DNA of 45,266 nucleotides. Origin: Chloroflexota bacterium (GTDB taxonomy: Bacteria > Chloroflexota > Limnocylindria > Limnocylindrales > CSP1-4). The position numbers were made by a program, and so were the translations under genes. A model generated the notes under the pieces. The model had not been told where the DNA came from. It saw nothing but the letters and a program-made list of their open reading frames with translations, and did not search any database. Below, one piece after another: positions 37,586 through 45,266 of this stretch (position 1 is the first letter of the stretch; each line of letters opens with the position of its first letter). The stretch spans positions 1 through 45,266 of the forward strand of contig CAKKPP010000009.1 of assembly GCA_919901745.1 (NCBI GenBank), given 5' to 3'.

Positions 37586-39795
37586 GGCGCTGCCGGCCGC
37601 GCGGCGCCGGTTCGGACCATCACGATGTACGGTCCTTCGGCGCGCGCGACGTGGAATCCGAGCAGCTCGAGTCGTGCCCGGCGGGCGTCGTACGTCTGGT
37701 CCCGGCGCAGGATCACCGCCCCCACCCCGTAGTCGGCGACGAGGACGGCCGGATCGAGCAGGCGCAGCGACGACGACGCGCCGCCCGGTGTGAGGTCGGT
37801 CACGCGGAGCGACAGATCCGGCCCCGGACTCGCGATCAGCAGGCCGCCGGTCTCCGTGGCGACGAACGTCCCGTTGGCGAGGGTCAGGCGCAGTCGCGGC
37901 TCGCTGCGGCCCATGCGTGCGAACGTCAATTCGGCGACCGACCCGTTGACTGACGTGTCGATCACCGCGATGCCCGTAGGTGGGCGAACCTCGACCTGCA
38001 GACTGCCCACGGTGAGGGGCGTCGTTGCCGCCAGGTCGAGATCGAACGACGTCGCGCCTCGCTGGACCGTCACCTGCTGCCGGAAGTCGATGGGGACACC
38101 CAGGCGGGTCCCCGTCCAACGGGTCACGACCATGGCCGAATCTGCGGCGATGGTGCGGTCGAACCCTGCCGGCGAGAGCGACGGGAGGCTGGCCAGCTTG
38201 TGGCCTTCGGCGTCGAGGATGACGCTCGAGGCCGGCACGAACCTCAGGAGGTCGAGGTACTCGCCGCCGTGGTTCGCAGCGACGATCAGCGCCCGTGGCT
38301 GCTCACCCGCGGGCGCGGGCGCGCCGTCGGTCATCGTGAGCACGAACGATTCGTTGACGACGGTGAGGTTGCCGCGGAGGAGCGCGTCGGCGGCAAGGCT
38401 GCGGTCCCACTCCACCGGCCGGAATGCGTAGCGCACCTGGCTGCTGAACAGGGCGGCCCGGCCGGTGAGGCCTTCGACCCACTTGGCCTCGCGCACCGGC
38501 GCCAGGATGGTCGCGCCGGGCACTAATCGGGAGTCGGTCCATGCCGCGGCGGCGGCCAGCGCACGGTCGTCGGGCAGCCGATACCCCTGCGCCTGGCTCT
38601 GGTAGCTGGCGATGCTGAACGGCGCGATCACGACGATGGCCAGCCCGATTGCCACCACGCCGCGTTCGCGGTTCGCCCACACGGGCCGGCGCCGCCCCAC
38701 CCAGACCCCGGCGGCGCCGAGGCCCCCGGCCGCGGCGACGACGAGTGGCGCGAGGAGCAGCGGCACGAACCGCGGATAGTCCGTCGAAGCCCCGCCGAGT
38801 GCCGAGAACCCGTACATCGCCCACGAGGCCGCGAGCCACGCAGCAAGGACGGTCCAGGGGTCGCGCCGCGCGGGAAGCCGTCTCGCGATCGCGAGACGGC
38901 CGGCCCAGGTACCGACCGACAGCAGGCCAACGCCGATGATCGCCAGCGTCGGTGGGTAGGCGCCGATGAGCTGGATGACCCGCTCGGGGCCACGGTAGGC
39001 GAGGCTTGCCGGGTTGGTCACGTAGCCGAGCGACGCCGGGGCGATCACCACGATCCAGTAGCCGGCGATTCCCGCGAGGCCGGCGGCCAGGGGTCGCACC
39101 TGCCGCAGGCGTTCGGCCACGCGCTGTCCAGGGTCCGGGAGCGCGGCGAGCCCGGCCGCCGCCAGGCATACCGGCAACGTCAGCGCGGCGGTGGGCACGT
39201 GCGTCAGGCAGGTCGCCAGGAGCGCGGCACAGCCGGTCGCCCACCAGCGCCGCTCCGTCGCTCGCGATCGAAGGGCCCGACTGAACGCGGCAAAGGCGAG
39301 GATGAGCCCGACGATGGCTGCGGCCTGGAGCAATCCGCCGAACGCAAGCAGCTCGAGGTATCGGTCCGTCACGAGCAGGCCCAGGACGACCGCGACGAGA
39401 CCCGTCAGCGACCGGCCGCCGAAGACCGATCCGGCCGCGTAGAAGGCGAGGCCGAGCCCGAGGACGATCAGGAATCCGACGGCGTGCAGCGCGAGGATCG
39501 GGTCGCCCAACCCGCCCTGGACCCAGGCGATCGCGATGGGCACGAGCGGCGGAACATCCGCCAGCGCCCGGTAGTCGGGTGTCGATTCGCCGCCGAACGC
39601 CCGCGCGACCATCAACCACTGGCCGTAGTCGCCGCTGCCGATCGGCGTGGACCACACGAGAGCGGCGACGATCGCCGCAACGCCGGTGGCCGCCAGGGTG
39701 GGAATGCCGGCGGGCAGCTCGGGACGTGGCGGCGCGACGATGGTCGATCTCGATGAGGAAGCCACTCGGGCGGCGTCCATTTGGGCGGCGATCAT
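37582..39795 (-). CDS. Large polytopic membrane protein, GT-C-like, of the glycan operon
   Basis: 737 residues from ATG 39795, overlapping the GT4 stop. About twelve transmembrane helices in residues 30-450, then a ~290-residue soluble C-terminal domain (VREAKWVEGLTGRAALFSSQ, VPIDFRQQVTVQRGATSFDL, LELLGFHVARAEGPYIVMVR). The first loop has an acidic patch (GSGDYGQWLMVARAFGGEST) like GT-C glycosyltransferases or oligosaccharyltransferases that use lipid-linked sugars. I do not recognise a precise family, so the GT-C assignment is inference from topology and neighbours. Confidence 0.7.
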   Translation of the reverse strand: MIAAQMDAARVASSSRSTIVAPPRPELPAGIPTLAATGVAAIVAALVWSTPIGSGDYGQWLMVARAFGGESTPDYRALADVPPLVPIAIAWVQGGLGDPILALHAVGFLIVLGLGLAFYAAGSVFGGRSLTGLVAVVLGLLVTDRYLELLAFGGLLQAAAIVGLILAFAAFSRALRSRATERRWWATGCAALLATCLTHVPTAALTLPVCLAAAGLAALPDPGQRVAERLRQVRPLAAGLAGIAGYWIVVIAPASLGYVTNPASLAYRGPERVIQLIGAYPPTLAIIGVGLLSVGTWAGRLAIARRLPARRDPWTVLAAWLAASWAMYGFSALGGASTDYPRFVPLLLAPLVVAAAGGLGAAGVWVGRRRPVWANRERGVVAIGLAIVVIAPFSIASYQSQAQGYRLPDDRALAAAAAWTDSRLVPGATILAPVREAKWVEGLTGRAALFSSQVRYAFRPVEWDRSLAADALLRGNLTVVNESFVLTMTDGAPAPAGEQPRALIVAANHGGEYLDLLRFVPASSVILDAEGHKLASLPSLSPAGFDRTIAADSAMVVTRWTGTRLGVPIDFRQQVTVQRGATSFDLDLAATTPLTVGSLQVEVRPPTGIAVIDTSVNGSVAELTFARMGRSEPRLRLTLANGTFVATETGGLLIASPGPDLSLRVTDLTPGGASSSLRLLDPAVLVADYGVGAVILRRDQTYDARRARLELLGFHVARAEGPYIVMVRTGAARPAAP

Positions 39796-41024
39796 TCGGT
39801 GCCGACCGCCACGGCAGGTTCGGCTGCCACCGGTCCCGTGGTGAAGCCGTGCCGGCGGGCTGCGACGGCGTGGAGGTAGATCTGCTCCATGTCGAGCGCG
39901 CGGTCGTCCCAGCCGCGGGTCGCCGCGGACCTCCGCGCCGCGCGAGCCATCCTCGCAAGTCGAGCCGGCTCGGCGAGCAGGCCACCCAGCGCGTCGCTGA
40001 GACCGGCCACGGTCGGCTCGCACACGACACCGTCCTGGCCATCGGACACGAGATCCGGCGCCGCGCTCAGCGGGCTGCGCACCACGACGGGCACGAGGCC
40101 GCACGCCTGGCCCTCGACGACCGCGATCCCATACCCCTCTCGAATCGAGGGCAGGACGAGGATCCGCGATGCACGCATGAGACGGATGACCTCCGCGTCG
40201 GGAACCCGGCCGGCGAACACCACGCGGTCCGCGACCCCAAGTTCGGTTGCCAGCTCGGTCAATCGCAGACGCTCGGGACCATCGCCGGCGATGACGCAGC
40301 GGACGTCCGGAAATCGCCCGGCAAGTGCCCCGACAGCGCGAATCAGGAGATCGACCCGCTTTTCGTCGATGAGCCGCCCCACGAAGAGCACATCCGCGCC
40401 TCGGGCTCGCTGTCGGCGGGGCGCCATCATCGCGAGATCGACTCCGTTGCCGACCACATCGATCGGGCGCGAAGCGCGCCGACCGCGAGCCAGGCGGCGG
40501 GCCGTGAACGTCGACACGGCGATCTGGTGGTCGGCGAGCGGGCGGGCACCGGCTTCGAGCAGCCGGGCGATTCGCGCCACGAGCGGCCGATCCGGCAGGT
40601 ACGTGGTCCAGTGCTCGCCCCAGAACTCGTGCCACGTCGCGATCAGCGGCACGCCGCTGACCCGCGTCGCGGCCCACGCGGCGTAGAGCGGGAGGTAGGG
40701 TGTCGCGGAGACGTCCACCACATCCGCGCGGATCCCGGCGAGCGTCGCCGGCAGGCGGAGCGCAAATTCTGCCGCCTCACGCACGGTTCGTTTGCCGTCG
40801 GTGCCGTAGAAAGCGCGCGGCCGGCCCACCCCATGCAACGTGATGCCGTCACGCTGGATCGTGCGCTGCGGGCCCCAGTACCGCCAGGTCACGTAGTGGA
40901 CGTCGTGGCGGGCAGCGAGTCGGATCGCGATCTCGTGGTAGCGCCGTTCGGCGCCGCCGGCGTGGTACGGGACCAGCGCGTCGTACACGAACGCGATCCG
41001 CAATCGAGGCGATTCCTGTGTCAT
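39792..41024 (-). CDS. Glycosyltransferase family 4 protein
   Basis: 410 residues from ATG 41024. GT-B fold: N-terminal LRIAFVYDALVPYHAGGAER; GNGVDLAMMAPRRQ; C-terminal DVLFVGRLIDEKRVDLLIRA, VIAGDGPERLRLTELATELG, VVFAGRVPDAEVIRLMRASR, and the E-x7-E motif in REGYGIAVVEGQACGLVPVV. Transfers a sugar from a nucleotide donor to a lipid- or glycan-linked acceptor at the cytoplasmic membrane face. 12 bases after the GT2 gene and overlapping the next gene by four. Confidence 0.93.
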   Translation of the reverse strand: MTQESPRLRIAFVYDALVPYHAGGAERRYHEIAIRLAARHDVHYVTWRYWGPQRTIQRDGITLHGVGRPRAFYGTDGKRTVREAAEFALRLPATLAGIRADVVDVSATPYLPLYAAWAATRVSGVPLIATWHEFWGEHWTTYLPDRPLVARIARLLEAGARPLADHQIAVSTFTARRLARGRRASRPIDVVGNGVDLAMMAPRRQRARGADVLFVGRLIDEKRVDLLIRAVGALAGRFPDVRCVIAGDGPERLRLTELATELGVADRVVFAGRVPDAEVIRLMRASRILVLPSIREGYGIAVVEGQACGLVPVVVRSPLSAAPDLVSDGQDGVVCEPTVAGLSDALGGLLAEPARLARMARAARRSAATRGWDDRALDMEQIYLHAVAARRHGFTTGPVAAEPAVAVGTE

Positions 41025-41036
41025 GCCGTCGGTCGC

Positions 41037-42209
41037 CTAGCGGCGATCGTCGATCGCCACGGCAAGGAAACCGGCCATGCCGATGTTGGCGCCGACGATC
41101 AGGAGGCTCTGGGCCAGCGCCGCGAACTGGAGACCGAGGTCGTGACGAGACCCGGAGACCCAGACGGCGAACAGGGCGAGATCGAGCAGGACACCGCCCA
41201 TGATGAGGAGCGCAGCGAGCCCGAGGACCCGCTCGAGGCTGAACACGCGACGATAGAAGCGGACCCAGACGTCTTCCTTGAGCAGGCCGCGCTCGACCCC
41301 GTAGGTCTTGGTGATCATCCCGAAGACGAGGGCGTTCGCGCCGATGGCGAGGAAGATCGAGGCCGCAAAGATCGACTGCCAGGTCATCGACCCAAGCGCG
41401 ATCCCGGCCGGGGCGAGGAACGAGATGGCGACCACCGCGAGGCCCATGCCCAGGAGGGCCAGGCCCGGCAGGACGAACAGGAAGTTCGGTGCCGCCAGGA
41501 GCAGGAAGCGGAGGTGCCGCCAGCCGTCGCGAACCGTGTTGAGCTTGCTCTCGCCGAGGCGCACGCTGTAGGGCGCGGGGACCTCGGTGACCTTCAGGCC
41601 CTCGCGCGCCGCGTTCACGATCATCTCGGAGGCCAGCTCCATGCCACCGGATCGAAGGCCGAGCCGCTCATACGCTCGTCGCGTAAACGCTCGAAGGCCG
41701 CTCTGGCTGTCGCCGATCCGGATCCCGATGGACCGCCGGATCAGCAGGTTGATCGCCGGGCTGCCGATGTACCGATGAGCCCACGGCATCGCCCCTTCGC
41801 CGATCCCACCCATGAACCGGTTCCCGACGACCATGTCGTAGCCCTGGCCGAGCGGTCGGACCAGGTCGTCGAGTCGACTGAAGTCATAGGTATCGTCGGC
41901 ATCGCCCATGACGATGATGTCGCCGCGCGCCTCCGCAAACCCGCGCAGATAGGCGTGTCCATAGCCACGCCGCAGCTCGTGGATCACCTGGGCGCCGGCC
42001 GCTTCGGCCAGCTCGGCCGACCGGTCCGTCGATCCGTTGTCCACCACGAGCACTTCGCCGCGAATGCCGGACGCCGACAGCCAGGCACGCGCCTTGCGCA
42101 CGCAGGTGGCCACCGTGGCGGCCTCGTTCAGGCAGGGCATCACGATCGATACGCGCAGGGGCGAAACGCCGAGCGTCGCGACCCGCGCAGGGGCAAGGGC
42201 AGCCGTCAT
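41037..42209 (-). CDS. Glycosyltransferase family 2, dolichol-phosphate-mannose-synthase type, with C-terminal membrane domain
   Basis: 390 residues from ATG 42209. GT-A domain (20-245): VSIVMPCLNEAATVATCVRK, VLVVDNGSTDRSAELAEAAG, the DxD-like GDADDTYDFSRLDDLVRP, VVGNRFMGGIGEGAMPWAHR, GDSQSGLRAFTRRAYERLGL. Four transmembrane helices follow (about 250-380). Enzymes of this type move a sugar from a nucleotide to a polyprenyl phosphate, giving the donor for periplasm-side GT-C enzymes, which fits the large membrane protein two genes downstream. First gene of the operon. Confidence 0.92.
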   Translation of the reverse strand: MTAALAPARVATLGVSPLRVSIVMPCLNEAATVATCVRKARAWLSASGIRGEVLVVDNGSTDRSAELAEAAGAQVIHELRRGYGHAYLRGFAEARGDIIVMGDADDTYDFSRLDDLVRPLGQGYDMVVGNRFMGGIGEGAMPWAHRYIGSPAINLLIRRSIGIRIGDSQSGLRAFTRRAYERLGLRSGGMELASEMIVNAAREGLKVTEVPAPYSVRLGESKLNTVRDGWRHLRFLLLAAPNFLFVLPGLALLGMGLAVVAISFLAPAGIALGSMTWQSIFAASIFLAIGANALVFGMITKTYGVERGLLKEDVWVRFYRRVFSLERVLGLAALLIMGGVLLDLALFAVWVSGSRHDLGLQFAALAQSLLIVGANIGMAGFLAVAIDDRR

Positions 42210-42270
42210 CGGATCTCCCGGTGGTCTGGGGCGTGTTGGGATCTCTGGCCGGCATCACCCTGCCGACGGC

Positions 42271-42298
42271 GGGTTGCCCGCCCCCGGGCGGACAACCC
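42271..42298 (-). terminator. Hairpin terminator after the small secreted gene
   Basis: GGGTTGCCCGCCC (42271-42283) pairs with GGGCGGACAACCC (42286-42298), one mismatch, two-base gap. Ten bases beyond the stop at 42308 and before the GT2 gene. The tight turn means the inner pairs open to form the loop. No T-run. Confidence 0.6.
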
Positions 42299-42307
42299 TG
42301 AGGGCGA

Positions 42308-42529
42308 CTACGGGCAGTCGCCGTACTCGTCGGGGACCACGTCGCCGTGGCGCAGGTGCGCCGGCAGGGCGTTCCCGGAGATGTTGATCTCGTGGAAACT
42401 GCCGTTGCCCGTCCGATGACAGACATCGGCCTTGTCCTGCGGCCGGCCGACGGCGGTCGCTGTACTCGCGGCGACCAGCACCATGGCGGGGATCATGGCG
42501 CTGATGACGATGCGCCGAACGTTCACCAT
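42308..42529 (-). CDS. Small secreted Cys-containing protein with CHRTG motif
   Basis: 73 residues from ATG 42529; GGAGGAG lies nine bases upstream. Signal peptide MVNVRRIVISAMIPAMVLVA, cleavage near 27 (ATA-VG). Mature part KADVCHRTGNGSFHEINISG then NALPAHLRHGDVVPDEYGDC. The CHRTG...HL.HGD...C pattern is a recognisable short module found in many bacterial exported and surface proteins; its ligand is unknown, though the two His and two Cys suggest metal binding or a disulfide. Stand-alone single-domain version. Has its own promoter and terminator. Confidence 0.75.
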   Translation of the reverse strand: MVNVRRIVISAMIPAMVLVAASTATAVGRPQDKADVCHRTGNGSFHEINISGNALPAHLRHGDVVPDEYGDCP

Positions 42530-42562
42530 CCGGTTCTCCTCCGTGCGGTGTGATGTTCACCG

Positions 42563-42571
42563 AACCTAGCA
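42563..42571 (-). promoter_or_regulatory. Promoter of the small secreted-protein gene, extended -10
   Basis: Minus strand TGCTAGGTT, fitting the TGCTAnnnT pattern seen at four other promoters here. Start near 42556, about 27 bases before the ATG. Confidence 0.45.
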
Positions 42572-42670
42572 CCGGGGGTGGGTCAGGGTGTGAGCCCTAC
42601 TTTGTAGCCAGGACAAACGGCCGCCGTGCACGAATCGGCGCGCCGTGGTGTCTGCCGGCACCGCGAACCA

Positions 42671-43477
42671 TCACATCTCGTCGGCGTCGAGCGCCGCGTG
42701 CAACTCCTGCGAATGCTCGCGCAGCCAGCGCCGCCAGCGGGCGTGGTCTGGAACGCGGGACGCGACCACTGCCCAGAAGCCGGGGCCGTGCCCGAAGACC
42801 TTGAGGTGGGCGAGCTCGTGGACGACGACGGTCTCGAGCGCCGCGGGCGGGGCAAGGACGAGGCGCCACGAGAACATGAGCCGCCGCTCCCGTGAGGCAC
42901 TCCCCCAACGGCTGCGTGGGTCGCGCAGCGAGACCGCGGCCGGCGTGACGCCGAGCGCGGACGCATGGCGGTCGATCTCTCTCCAGAGCGTCTCCTCGGC
43001 ACGCTCGCGGAACCAGTCGCGCAGGACGCGGACCAGCGGTCGCCTGTCCCGAGCCGCGATCTCGAGGAGCAGGACGTCCGCGTCGTCCTCGCCGCTCCGG
43101 GCCACGGAGCTCCTGCGCCGACCCGGCGGGGCGGGGGCGATCCGCAGCCGGTGCAACTCACCGCGGTAGCGGACGAGCCCGCCGTCGACAAGGCCCCCGC
43201 GCGCCGCCAGCTCGGCGCGCGTCTGCTCGTGGCGCTCGAGGTGGCGACGAAGCCAGGCTTCCCGTTCCTGCAGGAACGACTCCACGATGGGCTCGGGACG
43301 TGCCCAGCCGCGGCGCGTCGGCGGCGGGACCGTCACGATGATCCCGCGGCGCGCGTCCATGGTGACGCGGAGGCTTCGGGCCCTGGGGGTTGGTCGCAGC
43401 GCATACTCGATCTCTCCACCGGGCAATCGGACGCGACGCGACAGGACAGCTGGGCGATCAGGAGGCGGGGCGGACAT
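42671..43477 (-). CDS. YgjP/WLM-type zinc metallopeptidase-like protein
   Basis: 268 residues from ATG 43477 (MSAPPPDRPAVLSRRVRLPG). The active site HELAHLKVFGHGPGFW contains HExxH plus the third His typical of the YgjP/DUF45 (SprT-related) family; SLRDPRSRWGSASRERRLMF is the second family signature. Cytoplasmic, no signal peptide. The substrate is unknown for the family. A basic N-terminal region includes an RRSSVARSGEDDADV linker. Divergent from the next gene, with only two bases between the two start codons. Confidence 0.88.
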   Translation of the reverse strand: MSAPPPDRPAVLSRRVRLPGGEIEYALRPTPRARSLRVTMDARRGIIVTVPPPTRRGWARPEPIVESFLQEREAWLRRHLERHEQTRAELAARGGLVDGGLVRYRGELHRLRIAPAPPGRRRSSVARSGEDDADVLLLEIAARDRRPLVRVLRDWFRERAEETLWREIDRHASALGVTPAAVSLRDPRSRWGSASRERRLMFSWRLVLAPPAALETVVVHELAHLKVFGHGPGFWAVVASRVPDHARWRRWLREHSQELHAALDADEM

Positions 43478-43479
43478 CG

Positions 43480-45141
43480 ATGCCGGGCATGGTGACAGAC
43501 GGACCGGACTCCCGCGGCAGGCGACCGCCGCACCGAACCGATCGGCCGGGGTATTCACCGGGGTACTCCGTGACCGCGACCGCACCGGCCGACCCCGGAG
43601 GTGGGGATGCGGCCGAACTGGTCGACCTCGGACACGTCGTCAGGCCCGCGGATTCACGGCGCGACCGCTGGACCGGACCGGCGGCCGTCGGGCTGGCCGC
43701 CGTCGTGCTCATCGCCGGCCTCATGTTCGCCTCCCGGCCGGACCTGGCGATCGTCGCGGCCTCACCACAGCCATCTCCTTCGGGCAGTGATTCCATCGCC
43801 GTGGCGTCTCCTCGAGCGGCCGACCCGGCGCGACCGACCAAGGCTCCCCCGCCATCACTACCGTGCCAGTCGGTGCCGCCGGCGGAACCGGTCGACGTGA
43901 TCCTGCGCTGGGCGTCGGGTTCGTGGCACCCCGGCGTGAAGCGCGATGGTCCGTTCGAGGTCGCGCTGCCGGAGACCTGGACCGGAGCGTTCGACCTGGT
44001 GCAGACGCTTGATCCGGAACAGGCCATGCGGGTCGTCAACCTGGGCCGGATCGACCTCACGACGAGCGAGCCCTGGTGCCTGTCCTCGTGGTCCGTGACG
44101 GCGGTCAAGCTCGAGGGTCCGGGCGTACTGGCGGCATTCAGCCTCGGCCAGGCGAAGCTGGATCCGGCCGGGATCAAGGCGACGTTCGTCGCGCCGCCGG
44201 TCGGCAGCTGGCTGCTGCGAATCCTCGCGGAGCTTCCAACGTTCAGCGGACCGCGCTTCATCGAGGCCTACGCACAGCTGACGGTCGGCGACTGGCCGAC
44301 GGGCGAGGCAGCCCAGGTGCAACCGGCCGTCCCGTGCGGCTCAGATCGTGCACAAGCGGGCGCGACCCTGATCGTTGACGGCCGATCCGTCGTGGGCGTC
44401 GCACTCTCACCGGCCGGGTCCCCGGGCCCAGTGTCGACCCCGATCTCTGTTCCACTGGGAGCAGAACTTCTGGTGGTGACGGAAGCTGAGCGGTGCGCCG
44501 TCGGCTGGTCCATCGACGCGATCCCGGGCTCGAACCTGGGGAACCGAGGGCCGCGGCAGCTCGCCTGGTACGACAACGCGGTACTCGACCAAGCGATCGC
44601 TGCGCAGAACCGCTTTCCGCTCGCGCTGGGCCCGATCGGCGGCGATTGGGACATCGTCGCCCGGCTCAAGTTCGCGGACGGAACCAGGGTCGACATCGCC
44701 TGGGCCGTGCGAGTCGAGGGCCTGACCGTCCCGCCCTTGCTGATCGGACGGATGGGTCACGCGGCAGTCGCGAAGGCGTGGGTCGGCTGTGGATTCAGCC
44801 TGCATCTCCGGAATGGGTACGAGGCCAGTGACGCCTGCGAGTCGAATCTGCCCGAGGAACCCCTCGAGACCTTCGTGGTCGGCCAAGGTGATCGCCTCAC
44901 GTTCGACGGCGGAGGGTGGTCGATCGTTGACTGGTGGCAGGCGACGACGGGGGTGTTTCGGGGCGAGCCGGCTGCCTTCGAGGAGAAGGAAGGCGGGTTC
45001 CTGCGATCGGCTTCGTCGCCGCCTGTAGACTTCCCGGTACCGAAGTCGATCGGCACCTGGACGCTTGGGCTTGGTACGTGCCTGGTCCGCGACGGCAACC
45101 AGATCTGCGGCACGTGGTACGTGAAGGTCGACGTCCGCTGA
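43480..45141 (+). CDS. Membrane-anchored protein of unknown function
   Basis: 553 residues from ATG 43480 (ATG 43489 is an alternative, giving 550). A hydrophilic N-terminal part (1-65), one transmembrane helix at about 66-84 (AAVGLAAVVLIAGLMFASRP), a Ser/Pro/Ala linker, then ~430 residues outside the membrane. That part has several Cys (SLPCQSVPP, WCLSSWS, AVPCGSDRA, GWVGCGFSL-like, DACESNLP, TCLVRDGNQICGTWY) likely to form disulfides, and repeats of beta-rich modules with Trp (ILRWASGSWHPGVKRDGPFE). I do not recognise a family. AGGAGG at 43460-43465 is 14 bases before the ATG, far for a ribosome site. Confidence 0.7.
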   Translation: MPGMVTDGPDSRGRRPPHRTDRPGYSPGYSVTATAPADPGGGDAAELVDLGHVVRPADSRRDRWTGPAAVGLAAVVLIAGLMFASRPDLAIVAASPQPSPSGSDSIAVASPRAADPARPTKAPPPSLPCQSVPPAEPVDVILRWASGSWHPGVKRDGPFEVALPETWTGAFDLVQTLDPEQAMRVVNLGRIDLTTSEPWCLSSWSVTAVKLEGPGVLAAFSLGQAKLDPAGIKATFVAPPVGSWLLRILAELPTFSGPRFIEAYAQLTVGDWPTGEAAQVQPAVPCGSDRAQAGATLIVDGRSVVGVALSPAGSPGPVSTPISVPLGAELLVVTEAERCAVGWSIDAIPGSNLGNRGPRQLAWYDNAVLDQAIAAQNRFPLALGPIGGDWDIVARLKFADGTRVDIAWAVRVEGLTVPPLLIGRMGHAAVAKAWVGCGFSLHLRNGYEASDACESNLPEEPLETFVVGQGDRLTFDGGGWSIVDWWQATTGVFRGEPAAFEEKEGGFLRSASSPPVDFPVPKSIGTWTLGLGTCLVRDGNQICGTWYVKVDVR

Positions 45142-45186
45142 TCGAGCTCCGGGACGGGACACCGGGACGGCCCAGCCGTGCCCCGA

Positions 45187-45195
45187 TGCTATACT
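45187..45195 (+). promoter_or_regulatory. Promoter of tRNA-Ala(GGC), extended -10
   Basis: TGCTATACT, five of six -10 bases plus TGn, 13 bases before the tRNA 5' end. Predicted start near 45203. Confidence 0.65.
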
Positions 45196-45208
45196 CCCGC
45201 TCCGGCGC

Positions 45209-45266
<58 letters not shown>

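Overview
The window is high-GC DNA from a bacterium. A high-GC Chloroflexota of the Limnocylindria/Ellin6529 type, or a similar lineage, fits best. That placement is inference, resting on GAAC-N4-GTTC LexA boxes, an ImuA/ImuB/DnaE2 mutasome, the extended lysine/alanine tail on ribosomal protein S20, and secreted/lipoprotein families I associate with that group. It is not proven.

Layout. 1-3.2 kb: accessory DNA with a visibly less GC-rich codon style. It holds a truncated MutY/Mig-type mismatch glycosylase coupled to an unrecognised 541-residue protein, a Phd-like antitoxin, and a decayed toxin-antitoxin locus (26-codon toxin stub plus intact HTH antitoxin). 3.3-10.5 kb: core genes, namely a DMT transporter, rpsT with a histone-H1-like tail, a gap-pgk-eno glycolytic operon with a trailing membrane protein, a small zinc-ribbon protein and a uridine-phosphorylase-type enzyme. 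10.7-15.4 kb: a 1239-residue membrane-anchored surface protein (lamin-tail and OB-like repeats) and a small membrane protein. 15.4-24.1 kb: the SOS mutagenesis module. A very large dnaE2 and an imuA-imuB-small-gene operon each sit behind a promoter with a LexA box in its spacer; small lipoprotein and membrane genes lie between them. 24.1-27 kb: a response regulator/histidine kinase pair and a second DMT transporter.

27.1-35.05 kb: a region bounded by a tRNA-Ala(CGC) gene and an exact 21-bp copy of that tRNA's 3' end. It starts with the C-terminal half of a tyrosine recombinase. This is the signature of a decayed tRNA-integrated element or island. Its cargo is a lipoate-ligase-like gene, a frameshifted FabI-like reductase, proline dehydrogenase, two secreted proteins, a small Cys-rich protein, an ECF sigma/anti-sigma pair with a matched pair of divergent promoters, and a lipoprotein.

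35.07-42.2 kb: a YdeI-like gene, then a tightly overlapping five-gene envelope glycan operon (GT2, GT4, polytopic membrane protein, CsaB-like pyruvyltransferase, YbhN-like membrane protein). 42.3-45.27 kb: a small secreted protein, a YgjP/WLM-type metallopeptidase, an unrecognised membrane-anchored protein starting 2 bp away in divergent orientation, and the 5' part of tRNA-Ala(GGC).

The strongest signals are the tRNA/att pair with the integrase remnant; the two LexA-box promoters and the bloated DnaE2; the mirror-image ECF promoters; the S20 tail; the direct repeat over the gap promoter; and in-frame minisatellites, most with an 18-bp unit, in several genes.
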